64,000 nt of DNA from Rhizobium sp. WYJ-E13 (GCF_018987265.1 NZ_CP076855.1:1-64000); one strand, 5' to 3'; positions 46,791 to 55,670 are shown, counted from the first letter of the stretch. Notes: generated from the letters alone by a model not told the origin. Program-made: numbers and translations.

Positions 46791-48482
46791 ATGCATCTGA
46801 TTTCCATCGATCCGCGCGCCCTGCAGGAAAACCCGAACAAGGCCCGTCGCTCGAAATCCTCGCCGCAGGCCGATGCCGTGCTGCTCGCCTCGATCAGGGC
46901 GGTCGGCATCGTGCAGCCGCCTGTTGTCTCTGTGGCACCTAACGGGGGCAACGGCTTCGTGATCGAGGCCGGCCACCGTCGTGTCGCCCAGGCGATCGAA
47001 GCGGAACTCCCGGAGATCCTCGTTCTCGTTGATGACGCGGGCCAGGCCGACGGCGCCATTCGCTCGGTTGTCGAAAACATCGCCCGCGAACCGCTGAACC
47101 CGGTCGACCAGTGGCGCGCCATCGAGCGTCTGGTCGCGCTCGGCTGGACCGAGGAATCGATCGCCCTGGCGCTGGCGCTCGCCGTGCGCCAGATCCGCAA
47201 GCTGCGCCTGCTCGCCAATATCCTGCCGGCGATGCTCGATCAGATGGCGCGTGGCGATATGCCGAACGAACAGCAATTGCGCACGATCGCAGCCGCCAGC
47301 CAGGACGAACAGACTGAGATCTGGAAGAAGTACAAGCCGAAGAAGCAGGACCCGCAGGCGTCCTGGTGGGATATAGCCCGGGCCCTGACCAAGACCCGAA
47401 TGCTCGCCAAGGATGCGAGCTTTGGCGACGAGCTTGCAGCCGCCTATGGTATCGTCTGGCAGGAAGACCTCTTCGCCCCGGCCGATCAGGATGGCCGCTA
47501 TACGACGGACGTCGAAGCCTTCCTCGGTGCCCAGCAGGAATGGCTTGCCAACAACCTGCCGAAACGCGGATCGGTGATCGAGGTCAACGACTGGGGCCAG
47601 CCGAAGCTTCCGGCCAAGGCAAACCAAGTCTACGGGAAGCCAGGCAAGGGCGACAATACCGGCTGGTACATCAATCCACGCGACGGGTCGGTGCAGTCGG
47701 TGGCCTATCGATTGCCCGAGAAGAAGACCAAGACGGTCAAGGGCGAGGACGGCGAAGAGACCGTGGTGGACGACGTCGATGTCCCAAAGGTCCGCCCCGA
47801 CGTCACCCACAAGGGTCTCGACATAATCGGCGACCTGCGCACCGACGCGCTGCATGAGGCGCTCGCCAAGGCACCGATCGAGGACGACACGCTGATGGCA
47901 CTCCTGATTCTTGCCTTCGCCGGCACGAACGTGTCGATCGCCAGCGGCTCGTCTGACAACCCCTACGGCCATGCCAACTGCCGCAGGCACGCCGCCCGCC
48001 TCATCGGTGAAGACGGCAGGCTGGCCTTCGATCGCGATCTTTTGCAGCAGGTCGCCCGCTCGCTCCTCGTCGACGTCATGTCTTGCCGGCGTAATCGGTC
48101 CGACAGCGGCATTGCCGCCCGTATTGCTGGCGATGCGATCGGCGCCGATCAGTTTCTGGTCAATACCGCGACAGAGGAGTTTCTGTCCTGCCTGTCGCGC
48201 GGTGCGCTGGAGGCAGCAGCCGGTGAGGCCGGCGTTGCGATCGGCAGCAAACTCAAGGAAACGCGTGCGGCCTTCGTTGCGCATTTTTCCGAAAACCGTT
48301 TTGTGCATCCGGCAGCTCTGATCGCCCCAGCTGTCGATGACGTCCAGGCCTTTGCCGCCGCCTTTGCAGAACCCGATGCCGCATTGGTGGAGGAGGGCGA
48401 AGATGATGACGATCATGCCGATCCGGACGTTGGTCGGACCGAGTTCGCCAACGACAGCGACTTTCGAGAGGCCACTGAATAG
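46791..48482 (+). CDS. ParB/Srx-domain nuclease-like plasmid protein
   Basis: A 563-residue protein with an N-terminal ParB-like domain (residues about 8-110): PQADAVLLASIRAVGIVQPP, GHRRVAQAIEAELPEILVLV and IARE PLNPVDQWRAIERL, with GHRR the ParB box II. A helix-turn-helix-like segment follows (GWTEESIALALALAVRQIRK). The remaining 380 residues are a conserved rhizobial extension (DITHKGLDIIGDLR region) of unknown function, ending in an acidic tail. It is not accompanied by ParA, so partition is doubtful; related proteins are thought to bind or cut DNA and nucleotides. The start at 46791 has AAAGGA. Confidence 0.9.
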   Translation: MHLISIDPRALQENPNKARRSKSSPQADAVLLASIRAVGIVQPPVVSVAPNGGNGFVIEAGHRRVAQAIEAELPEILVLVDDAGQADGAIRSVVENIAREPLNPVDQWRAIERLVALGWTEESIALALALAVRQIRKLRLLANILPAMLDQMARGDMPNEQQLRTIAAASQDEQTEIWKKYKPKKQDPQASWWDIARALTKTRMLAKDASFGDELAAAYGIVWQEDLFAPADQDGRYTTDVEAFLGAQQEWLANNLPKRGSVIEVNDWGQPKLPAKANQVYGKPGKGDNTGWYINPRDGSVQSVAYRLPEKKTKTVKGEDGEETVVDDVDVPKVRPDVTHKGLDIIGDLRTDALHEALAKAPIEDDTLMALLILAFAGTNVSIASGSSDNPYGHANCRRHAARLIGEDGRLAFDRDLLQQVARSLLVDVMSCRRNRSDSGIAARIAGDAIGADQFLVNTATEEFLSCLSRGALEAAAGEAGVAIGSKLKETRAAFVAHFSENRFVHPAALIAPAVDDVQAFAAAFAEPDAALVEEGEDDDDHADPDVGRTEFANDSDFREATE

Positions 48483-48568
48483 CAGCACCCAATCTTGTCT
48501 CGCCTCAGCGCCGCCCGACACCCGTCCGGCGGCGCTCTGTTTTCTTTTTGCATGGACGGGAGCAAACA

Positions 48569-49429
48569 ATGTCCATTTTTTCTTCTGCACGATACGGCCG
48601 CACCCGCGACGGGTGGTTGGCTGCGCGGGTCGGCGAACAGGCCTTCGCCATGGTCCCGCACGAGACCGGCTATCACCTGGTAAAAGCCTGGGGGCTTCCT
48701 GGCCCGATCGAAGACTGGTGTAGTGCCGATTTTCATGATGGCAGGAATGCGCCTGTCGATGAGCAGAGGTTTCGGGCGCTCGTCGAGGAGTGGGCAACCC
48801 ATTGCCGGCAGCTGGCAGGTCTCGGCCGGCGATCGATCCAGCCGCGGGTTGTCACACCTTGGGGTCCCTCGCACATTGCCGTCGCCTATGGCGTCGGGAT
48901 CGTCTCTCATCAGACGGCGAGCCACGGTGGCTTTGCCCTCTCGGCGGAGCGCAATGCCGCAATCCCGGCGTCGTTGCGGACCAAGGACGGGTTTTACGAG
49001 GAAGATTGTGCCTGGGCGGCTGTCGCTATCACCTTTCCGGATCTCTTCACAGACCTAGAGAGGCGCCGGGCAGACGAGGTGCTCCGTCACATCTACCCCG
49101 ACGCCTGGGAAGCGCTCCACAACACGTCCCTTCAGCCAGGCCAGTCCCGTGCCAGGGACCGTCAACGGTTCGATGCCGACAATGGCGATCGGTGGGTGGT
49201 CATATCGGCGATCCTGTCGAACCAGCACCCCGGATACATCGAGTGTATCGCAACCCTTGGCGGCCGGCGGCCCAGCAACCCTGGCGCCAATGCCGGGCAG
49301 GGGCCGGTCGAGCGCCGCTTCCTGGTCGCAGAAGAGCGTTACGACATGAGGCTGCACGGCTTCGTGATCGACGAAGACGAAGACCTGCCGTACGACGGTC
49401 CGTCGAGCTTTGTTGGCTGGAGCGAGTGA
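48569..49429 (+). CDS. DUF7007 protein
   Basis: A 286-residue conserved plasmid protein. IAVAYGVGIVSHQTASHGGF, AERNAAIPASLRTKDGFYEE and DCAWAAVAITFPDLF match the DUF7007 domain. Function unknown; it occurs with ParB-domain and ArdC genes on rhizobial plasmids. It begins at ATG 48569 after an 86-base gap from the ParB-domain gene, and is likely in its operon. Confidence 0.88.
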   Translation: MSIFSSARYGRTRDGWLAARVGEQAFAMVPHETGYHLVKAWGLPGPIEDWCSADFHDGRNAPVDEQRFRALVEEWATHCRQLAGLGRRSIQPRVVTPWGPSHIAVAYGVGIVSHQTASHGGFALSAERNAAIPASLRTKDGFYEEDCAWAAVAITFPDLFTDLERRRADEVLRHIYPDAWEALHNTSLQPGQSRARDRQRFDADNGDRWVVISAILSNQHPGYIECIATLGGRRPSNPGANAGQGPVERRFLVAEERYDMRLHGFVIDEDEDLPYDGPSSFVGWSE

Positions 49430-49841
49430 CAGTCGGGCGCTAACCGGTCACCCGTCATCGCGCAACGATGGCGGGATCGCTTTTCGGTCGGCGACCGTCA
49501 GGCCATGATCGGGGTCGTTTTCGGTTCGGCCGAGCACTATCCATGCGCTTCATCGCGCGCCGTCCCTCGGTTTTGCTGCGGTCTGAACCGGTCGCAGCCC
49601 GGTCAAAGGCCGCGTTCCGCGCCGTAGGGCGGCAGTCCCGACGCGTGCTGCGCAAGGCGTGGCCGCGTTTTCCGCAGACCGCGTTGCGGTCCGCGGCCCC
49701 CGCAACCCCACCTCGCTTGTCCGCATCGTCCTGGCCTTGGGCCGGGCCGCTTGCCCGGTTCGTGTCGACCGCACCCGAGGGACAGCACCGGATGAACGGA
49801 CCCTCGGGCTTTGCTCAACCGAACCAAAAAGGACACCGATC
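49430..49841. other. GC-rich leader with hairpins
   Basis: No gene recognised. CCCGAGGG at 49774-49781 pairs with CCCTCGGG at 49801-49808, about 35 bases ahead of the next start codon; the second arm is followed by CTTT, weakly terminator-like. Confidence 0.5.
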
Positions 49842-50426
49842 ATGGCATCGCTCAACCGTTCCGCCCCGAAAGCCCGTCCCGCCGCCCAGCGCGCCACCAC
49901 TCTGGAAATGGTCCGCCACGCCTGCCCCGACAGCGCCCAGGCGCTGCGCATCTCTGAAAGCTTCGGCCTTCCGGTCATCGACAGCGACGGCATTCGCGAG
50001 CTCCATTACAGCCAACTGATCGATAGCGCCGAGGCGCTGAAGGACGGACTCGGCGAAAAGGCCATGCAGATCCACATGCAGCGCATGGTCGGCTCGTTTA
50101 TCGGCTCCGCCTATGGCGCTGGGCAGTTCTACAGCCGATCGGTCACCGAGGCACGCGACCTCACCACCAAGCTTGCCAGCGAGTTCCGCGACGAGGACCT
50201 CGAAGGGCCGGTCGGCTTCGATAGCCGCGCTCAGCGCAAGCGCGAGTTCGCCGCCGACATGGGGCTGCAAGCCCATGTGTTGCGAATGGCAGCCGAGGGT
50301 GCGGTCCGCGCCTACGAGGAGATCACCGGCGAGGCCTGGAAACCCTACGAGCGGACGGGTGCACCAGCACCGTCAAGCTCGATCGACCAGAAGGCGGCCA
50401 CGCTACAAATGTCCGCCTTCGATTGA
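49842..50426 (+). CDS. Conserved rhizobial plasmid protein
   Basis: A 194-residue protein of unknown function that is characteristic of this plasmid block. TTLEMVRHACPDSAQALRIS, LKDGLGEKAMQIHMQRMVGS and FIGSAYGAGQFYSRSVTEAR, LTTKLASEFRDEDLEGPV are its recognisable stretches. The middle is Gly-rich and then strongly charged helical. AAAAAGGACA precedes the ATG. It is followed at once by an intrinsic terminator. Confidence 0.8.
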   Translation: MASLNRSAPKARPAAQRATTLEMVRHACPDSAQALRISESFGLPVIDSDGIRELHYSQLIDSAEALKDGLGEKAMQIHMQRMVGSFIGSAYGAGQFYSRSVTEARDLTTKLASEFRDEDLEGPVGFDSRAQRKREFAADMGLQAHVLRMAAEGAVRAYEEITGEAWKPYERTGAPAPSSSIDQKAATLQMSAFD

Positions 50427-50451
50427 GACGGCAGACCCTCCCTTGAGATCG

Positions 50452-50478
50452 AAAGCCCGGCGCGTACCGGGCTTTTTT
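50452..50478 (+). terminator. Intrinsic terminator
   Basis: AAAGCCCGG at 50452-50460 pairs with CCGGGCTTT at 50467-50475 around CGCGTA, and the second arm runs into six T. It ends the transcript of the 194-residue protein. Confidence 0.9.
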
Positions 50479-50713
50479 CGTGTCGCTGGCAAGCCGTCAC
50501 ACCGATCACGGTCCTTCCCGGGTCGCGGTCTAGCGCGGGACGGAGAAGTGTCAGCGCAACGGGCAAGCCGTCCTCCACTGCCGTTCCGGCCCGGCAACGA
50601 CCCACGATGACAGGCACGGATTTCAGCCGGGTGCGCCGCCTCCGCCCCGCGCTGGTCGACCGCCGTGACGGACCGCGATCGGCGCGGTCTGCGAAAATCG
50701 GAAGGACAGGACA
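50479..50713. other. Leader of the ArdC gene with hairpin
   Basis: GC-rich. GACCGCG (50671-50677) pairs with CGCGGTC (50683-50689) just before the ribosome binding site; almost the same hairpin stands before the DUF736 gene at 53561-53579. Confidence 0.6.
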
Positions 50714-51646
50714 ATGAAGAAGGCAAGTCAGAAGAACGAGAACCGCCCGGATGTCTATGCGCGCATCACGGACATTCTGATCGGCGAACTTGAACGCGGC
50801 GTGCGCCCCTGGATTCAGCCATGGGGATCCGGCCATCTCGGCAATCACGTGTCTCGCCCGCTGCGCTTCAACGGCGAACCCTATTCCGGCGTCAACGTTC
50901 TCCTCCTGTGGTCGGAGGCGGCGAGACGCGGTTATGGCTCGGCGATGTGGATGACCTTTCGCCAGGCGCTTGAGCTCGGCGGCAATGTCCGCAAGGGCGA
51001 GACCGGCTCTATGGTCGTCTACGCCAACCGCATCACCAAGACCGAAACCGACGGCAATGGCGAAGACATCGAGCGCAACATCCCGTTTCTCAAGGCCTAC
51101 ACTGTTTTCAATCTGGAGCAGATCGATGGTCTTCCCGAAGGCTACGGCGCCCGGTCCGATCTAGCACCGTTAGAGCCTGTCGAGCGCCTTGACCATGCCG
51201 ACGCTTTTTTCCGGGCAACCGGCGCCGTCATCCGTCACGGCGGAAGCAAGGCCTTCTATGCACCAGGACCCGACATTATCCAGATGCCGCCGATCGAAGC
51301 CTTTAGAGATGTCGAGAGTTATTATGCCACCCTTGCCCATGAGCAAATCCATTGGGCTGGCGCCGCTCATCGGCTCAATCGCGATCTGTCCCGTTATGCC
51401 AAGGATCGGTCGGAGCGGGCCCGCGAAGAACTGATCGCCGAGCTTGGTGCCGTTTTCCTTGCGGCCGATCTCGGTATTGTTCCTGAATTGGAACCAAGGG
51501 CAGATCATGCGAGCTATCTCGCGTCGTGGCTCACGGTGCTACAGAACGACAAGCGATTTATCGTCCAGGCAGCGGCGCAGGCGCAACGGGCCGTCAGCTT
51601 CCTGCATTCGCTGCAGCCGGAAGCGGATGTGAAGGCTGCAGCCTAA
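50714..51646 (+). CDS. ArdC-type antirestriction protein with zincin domain
   Basis: A 310-residue protein with an N-terminal ArdC single-stranded-DNA-binding domain (residues about 10-135; ITDILIGELERGVRPWIQPW, YSGVNVLLLWSEA, RKGETGSMVVYANRITKTET) and a C-terminal zincin-like metallopeptidase domain with His209-Glu210-Gln-Ile-His213 (HEQIH). ArdC proteins coat incoming plasmid single strands and protect them from restriction during conjugation. Length matches the family. GGAAGGACAGG precedes the ATG. A key member of a leading-region-like cluster. Confidence 0.95.
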   Translation: MKKASQKNENRPDVYARITDILIGELERGVRPWIQPWGSGHLGNHVSRPLRFNGEPYSGVNVLLLWSEAARRGYGSAMWMTFRQALELGGNVRKGETGSMVVYANRITKTETDGNGEDIERNIPFLKAYTVFNLEQIDGLPEGYGARSDLAPLEPVERLDHADAFFRATGAVIRHGGSKAFYAPGPDIIQMPPIEAFRDVESYYATLAHEQIHWAGAAHRLNRDLSRYAKDRSERAREELIAELGAVFLAADLGIVPELEPRADHASYLASWLTVLQNDKRFIVQAAAQAQRAVSFLHSLQPEADVKAAA

Positions 51647-51763
51647 GCTCAAAGCGGCCGCCACCGCCGGTCGCGGCAGCTCGGTCCATATGCCGTTGAA
51701 CCTTGGTGCGGTCGGCTTCACTTCACCCAATCTTGCTGCCGGCCCCGTGCCAGCCCCAAGCCC

Positions 51764-51856
51764 GTTTCGATCAAGCTCAATGATCCGTCCTTCCCGTCCC
51801 GAAATGGACGCGAAGGCCGTCTGCAGCTCATCTGGCTGCGCCCGAACCGGGATTGA
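51764..51856 (+). pseudogene. C-terminal relic of a DUF736 gene
   Basis: The + strand reads VSIKLNDPSFPSRNGREGRL followed by QLIWLRPNRD and a stop. The intact DUF736 protein at 53605-53916 ends [20 protein letters not shown] followed by [13 protein letters not shown], so this is the tail of another copy with a short deletion. The N-terminal two thirds are not present. Confidence 0.8.
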
Positions 51857-51914
51857 TGAAGGGCAAGGGCTCCGCCAGCGGGGCGCTTTCCCCCATCGGA
51901 ATGACCGCGCGCGG

Positions 51915-52526
51915 TTAGCGCACCTCGAATCTGGCGAGCATCTTGCGCAACTGCGCGTTCTGCGTGATGAGCTTCTTTGCAAGCTGCCGCCGCAACGCAT
52001 CGACTTCCGCGTCAAGATCGGCCATCTCATCCATGAAGGATTTCGGGGCAGTAACGACGGCAGGAGCGACCTGGCCGGTTGGATCGGCAGAAACCACAGG
52101 CTTAACAATCGCGTCAACCTTCTTCCGGCGTGTCGGCGATGTCTTCAAGCTTGTTTCGACAGCAGGGATCCGCGTGGGGGAAGCCGATTTGTCCTCAAGC
52201 TGGTGCGGGGCGGAGATATTTGTGGGCTCCTGGATATCAACTAGGGCCGCAGGAGTTTCCACTGCAACTGGTGCCGCCGTTTCGGTGTCCGTGGAGCCAG
52301 CATCTGGTTCGAGCAGGCTTGCCTCGACTTGCGCCTCAGAGCCGGACTCAGCGGAGCGGTCGACTGCAGTCTCGTCAAGGGCAGGTTGTTCCTCTTCGGG
52401 AACAGGCTTGTATTCGAGAGCAATGGTCTTCTGTGCGAGTGCTGGACTCTCGTCATGACCATGTGGTTTCGGTTTACGCGACACCAGGTCAGCCACAAAT
52501 CTCCATGGTGTTCTCATCACATACAA
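51915..52526 (-). CDS. SyrB-like protein (coiled-coil tail)
   Basis: A 203-residue protein with a long Pro/Ala/Glu/Thr-rich low-complexity N-terminus and a C-terminal coiled coil: DEMADLDAEVDALRRQLAKK followed by LITQNAQLRKMLARFEV. The tail resembles that of the shorter SyrB-like protein next to it, (E)LADLI..EE(N)..LRK.LAEKLRAENA(D/Q)LRKxL. In S. meliloti SyrB represses exopolysaccharide genes through SyrA. Whether this copy acts as a regulator is unknown. Confidence 0.65.
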   Translation of the reverse strand: MYVMRTPWRFVADLVSRKPKPHGHDESPALAQKTIALEYKPVPEEEQPALDETAVDRSAESGSEAQVEASLLEPDAGSTDTETAAPVAVETPAALVDIQEPTNISAPHQLEDKSASPTRIPAVETSLKTSPTRRKKVDAIVKPVVSADPTGQVAPAVVTAPKSFMDEMADLDAEVDALRRQLAKKLITQNAQLRKMLARFEVR

Positions 52527-52659
52527 CCTTCAAAGCAAGGCGGCAGGACATTGCCGCAGTCATTTCTATTTGCTGGGTCCGCCGTGGTCCCGGCACTATC
52601 AAATGAAGATTGGCGGCGCCATCGCATGTGGGCATGTGGCGCCGCTTAAAATCCAGACC

Positions 52660-53073
52660 TCAGGCCTTGCCAAGGCGCTTGCGCAAATCCGCGTTCTCGG
52701 CGCGCAGCTTTTCGGAGAGCTCCTTGCGAAGCTGCTTGTTCTCTTCCTCAAGCTTGATCAGGTCGGCGATATCGTCAATGACGTCAACAGGGGTGGCGAC
52801 CGGAGCGGAGGCCGCAGCTTTGACGGGGGGCTTGCGAGTGACGGCCGCCTTCGGTGCGGTAACCGCCTTTTCAGCCTTGACCGGAGCCGGCTTGGAGGCG
52901 CGCTTCGCACGCGTCTTCTTGGCCGGCTTTTCAACGGGTGCAGCAGTAGCATCGACGGTGTTAGCTTCAGCCAAAGCCTTCGGTGCCCGAGGCTTGCGGG
53001 TCTTCTTATCGGCGGGCGCTGCCGCTGGCGCTTCGGTGGTCGCAGTTGTTTCAATCGTGGTTTCGTCGGCCAT
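52660..53073 (-). CDS. SyrB-like regulator
   Basis: A 137-residue protein of the rhizobial SyrB-like group: Ala/Lys/Pro-rich basic N-terminal two thirds (AAPADKKTRKPRAPKALAEA, KKTRAKRASKPAPVKAEKAV) and a leucine-zipper C-terminus IDDIADLIKLEEENKQLRKE followed by LSEKLRAENADLRKRLGKA. The basic part could bind DNA in the manner of histone H1-like proteins. Same strand as the longer relative at 51915-52526, with about 130 bp between, so likely a duplicated pair. Confidence 0.85.
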   Translation of the reverse strand: MADETTIETTATTEAPAAAPADKKTRKPRAPKALAEANTVDATAAPVEKPAKKTRAKRASKPAPVKAEKAVTAPKAAVTRKPPVKAAASAPVATPVDVIDDIADLIKLEEENKQLRKELSEKLRAENADLRKRLGKA

Positions 53074-53604
53074 CAGTGTTCTCCTCTGTCAGGCGGGCAA
53101 GCATTTGATTCGCCGCGACTTAATGTCAATGCCGGCGAGCCGTGTTTTCCCGCGCAATTGCTGCTTGAGAGGTCGCTACGCTCTGATTCAGTGGCCAGAG
53201 CGCTACACGGCTCCGGTTATCTACTGGCTTGCAGCCACGCTACGACAGGCAGCAATTCAGGGTGAACGTCGTGCAGACCTGCGTCTCGAGATCGCGTCGT
53301 CTCTGCCGCCAATGCCAGTGTCGCGCCTTCTCAAAGCAGCGGCTCGCCCATTGCGGTCTCGATGCGGCTTGTCTGACCAAAAACCGCCTCGCAAGCTCGG
53401 CTCGATCGTCTTCCCGCAACGGCCTGCTCGTTTTCTTCCCCTGGTCGCTGCGCGCCCATTCCTCGCGAGACAAGAAAGCCTCGGCCAAAGGCCGTCCTTC
53501 ACTTCGTTACGGCCCGATGGGTGCGGTCCGATCGTTTCCGGTCTCATCGACAGCCATCGAGACCGCGATGGGCGCGGCCCGAGCAACCGAAAAGGATCAA
53601 GACA
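53074..53604. other. Long leader of the DUF736 gene
   Basis: No gene recognised in 530 bases. The end carries the GACCGCG/CGCGGCC hairpin at 53561-53579 and an AAAAGGA site. Confidence 0.55.
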
Positions 53605-53916
53605 ATGGCAACCATCGGCTCTTTCACCGCTTCCGAAAACGGCTTTTCCGGCACCATCAAGACGCTCAACCTCAACGTCAAAGCCAAGATCGTCCGGGTC
53701 GAACGCTCATCCGACGACGCACCGGATTTCAGGGTGCTGGCCGGCAATGTCGAATTCGGCGCCGGTTGGCAGAAGCAGGCCCGTGAGAGCGAGCGCGATT
53801 ACATCTCCATCAAGCTCGACGATCCGAGCTTCGCTGCGCCGATCTACGCGACGCTGACGGAAGTTCAGGGCCAGGACGGCCTGCAGCTCATCTGGTCGCG
53901 CAACACGCGCCGCTGA
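53605..53916 (+). CDS. DUF736 protein
   Basis: A 103-residue protein that matches DUF736 over its full length: [38 protein letters not shown] and [23 protein letters not shown]736 proteins are small, widespread on alphaproteobacterial conjugative plasmids, and of unknown function; their position beside ArdC suggests a role in plasmid establishment. AAAAGGATCAAG precedes the ATG. Ends at a bidirectional terminator shared with the HU gene. Confidence 0.95.
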   Translation: MATIGSFTASENGFSGTIKTLNLNVKAKIVRVERSSDDAPDFRVLAGNVEFGAGWQKQARESERDYISIKLDDPSFAAPIYATLTEVQGQDGLQLIWSRNTRR

Positions 53917-53925
53917 CGGTCCGAC

Positions 53926-53958
53926 CGAAAGCCCCGCTCGACACGAGCGGGGCTTTCG
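53926..53958. terminator. Bidirectional terminator between DUF736 and HU genes
   Basis: CGAAAGCCCCGCTCG (53926-53940) is followed by ACA and the exact reverse complement (53944-53958). Runs of A on the left side and T on the right are short (3), but placement between convergent stop codons is clear. Confidence 0.9.
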
Positions 53959-53963
53959 TCATG

Positions 53964-54242
53964 TCACTTGTTGAGCGCGTCTTTGAGCGCCTTGGCCGGC
54001 TGGAAGCTCAGCTTCTTAGCCGCGGCGACCTTGATGGTCGCGCCGGTCGCTGGGTTGCGTGCCTCGCGCTCCGGCGTGGCTTTCACTTTAAACTTGCCGA
54101 AGCCGGGCAGGGACGTCTCATTACCGGCAACCGCGGCTTCGGTAATAGAAGCGATTACCGCCTCGACGATGGCCTTGCCCTGCACCTTGGTCAGGCCATG
54201 TTCGCTTGCTATCTTGTCGGCGATTTCATTGGTCGTAGTCAT
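53964..54242 (-). CDS. HU-family DNA-binding protein
   Basis: A 92-residue HU/IHF-type protein. It has the helical start NEIADKIASEHGLTKVQGKA, the GFGKF motif in SLPGFGKFKVKATPERE and the beta-arm signature REARNPATGATIKVAAAKKL. It binds and bends DNA as a dimer, and on plasmids may organise DNA or assist replication and transfer. It begins at ATG 54242 with GGAGAATAA upstream. Confidence 0.97.
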   Translation of the reverse strand: MTTTNEIADKIASEHGLTKVQGKAIVEAVIASITEAAVAGNETSLPGFGKFKVKATPEREARNPATGATIKVAAAKKLSFQPAKALKDALNK

Positions 54243-54638
54243 TTTATTCTCCGCATCGTGTCAGACGCAGAATCCCTGCCATCGCCATCAGGAACTGTCA
54301 TCGACACGCTGCTGCAAATAGAGCGGAAAGCCCCGATCTCCACAGTTATTCACGTGGTCGGGTCTTAGTTTAGCCCGAAGACGGGCATCGAGCCCGTCCT
54401 CGCGTTCGGGTGCGATACGGAGAGGGAATGTCTGCTCAGTCCGTCCGAGGATGTCATGGCAACATGCCGGCCTCAAGGACGAGTGGTTCCCCCAATTTTG
54501 CCTCCGCTCCGGTTCCCTGCGCTTCGACAAAATCGGCTCCCCCACCCGCCGCCGCTGGCGGTCGCGTTCCGCGATCCTTGACTCCGCCACGCCCCATGAC
54601 CGCCCGCGCCGTCTTTCACAAACGTCAAGGAGACGACG
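54243..54638. other. Divergent region with a repeated leader element
   Basis: From about 54500 to 54590 the sequence is closely repeated at 55525-55620, both upstream of a small gene. It includes the hairpin-forming CCGCCGCTGGCGG. Confidence 0.6.
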
Positions 54639-54803
54639 ATGCTTCTGGAACAACACATCGAAGAGCTTCACCTCGAACTGCGCGAAGCAATCGACCTGGC
54701 CGAACGCCGCGAGATCGAAATCGAACTGGAGCTGGCGCGCGCCGAGCTGGCGGTGATCATCGCGGAGCAGGAGGGCACAATCGACGCCGAGCCACCCTTC
54801 TGA
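54639..54803 (+). CDS. Small acidic helical protein
   Basis: A 54-residue protein made almost entirely of a charged helix: LEQHIEELHLELREAIDLAE, RREIEIELELARAELAVII, with a possible coiled-coil heptad. AAGGAG lies at 54627-54632, seven bases ahead of the ATG, which supports translation. No family recognised. It shares a leader element with the gene at 55671. Confidence 0.65.
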   Translation: MLLEQHIEELHLELREAIDLAERREIEIELELARAELAVIIAEQEGTIDAEPPF

Positions 54804-54911
54804 GAGTGGCTTTCGCCATGTCAGCTGGCCTGATGCGCCGGATCGACCGCCACCTCAGGCTCGAAGCTTCGCTTCGCCAGGCCTCCTTCCGCTACCGATC
54901 AGACAATCGTC

Positions 54912-55166
54912 TCATCGAGGATGCGGTTTCGGGCCGTAGCCGCGCTTCCGCTTCTGCCGCAGAAGTTCGAGGAAGAGTCCAACGGCTTCCTCCTCCCGCT
55001 CAAAATGGTGCACCAGCCTTTGGCCTCGAGAACCGATCCGTCCCCAGCGCCGTGTCAGGCAGGCCTGCCCGAACAGGGTTGGCTCGATCGACATCGCATA
55101 GTAGCGTGCCATGTTTTTCGAGGCGTCCTTGCGTTCGACATAGAGCTGGTAGGGCTGCGCGATCAT
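54912..55166 (-). CDS. WGR-domain protein
   Basis: An 84-residue protein consisting of a WGR domain: MIAQPYQLYVERKDASKNMA, RYYAMSIEPTLFGQACLTRR, WGRIGSRGQ with the Trp-Gly-Arg signature, and a Lys/Arg-rich end. WGR domains bind nucleic acid and are best known from PARPs; rhizobial plasmids carry several stand-alone copies. The start at 55166 begins the domain; the frame is open 15 more codons. No clear ribosome binding site was seen. Confidence 0.88.
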   Translation of the reverse strand: MIAQPYQLYVERKDASKNMARYYAMSIEPTLFGQACLTRRWGRIGSRGQRLVHHFEREEEAVGLFLELLRQKRKRGYGPKPHPR

Positions 55167-55670
55167 GACAGGCAGAATCGGACAAGGCAGACTCTGCGTC
55201 CAACGAGACATTTGAATCGGTCGGCGGTGATCGATTCATGGCGATGATGGATTGCCGGCGGGATGATCCGGACGAGCCGCCTGCGGCGGACGGTGCTATG
55301 AGCTGCGCTCACCGAACCCCTGGCGGGTTTCGTCCCATTCGGTTAACGCCCCTCTCGCGACTGCCGCATTGGCGGCGCGACTACTCCACGACAATGGTCG
55401 AACATAGACAGGATAGCCGGCTGGACGCCGGATACGGACACGGCGCTGGCGGCGCCGTGGTCTATCTCTCTCTGACGTCGCATTTTGCACCCGCCACTCC
55501 GGCGTCAAGGACCGCGCGGCCCCTCCAATTTTCGGCCGCCGCCCCTTCGGGCCATGGCCAGAAAATCGGCTCCTCCGCTTGCCGCCGCTGGCGGTCGCGT
55601 TCCGCGATCCCTGACCCCTCGCGGCTACAGTGCGGCCTCCTTCCGTCAGAGACGGAAAGGAGACACTGAT
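55167..55670. other. Leader of the 55671 gene, with repeated element
   Basis: No gene recognised. Positions 55525-55620 repeat the element at 54500-54590. Confidence 0.55.
55561..55619. repeat. Copy of a dispersed leader repeat (other copy 54529-54585)
   Basis: Aligned from AAAATCGGCTCC through CCGCCGCTGGCGGTCGCG to CGCGATCC, the copies differ at about six of 57 positions, and weaker similarity continues some 35 bases to the left around CCAATTTT. Each copy includes the hairpin CCGCC-GCT-GGCGG. Confidence 0.8.

Noticed and set aside
46791..48482. Plasmid partition system
   Set aside because: The ParB-like domain has a long unrelated extension and no ParA gene or clear parS-like repeats adjoin it.
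46776..48797. Long minus-strand ORF (673 codons) over the ParB-domain gene
   Set aside because: Shadow of a strongly coding + strand gene in GC-rich DNA; no recognisable domain.
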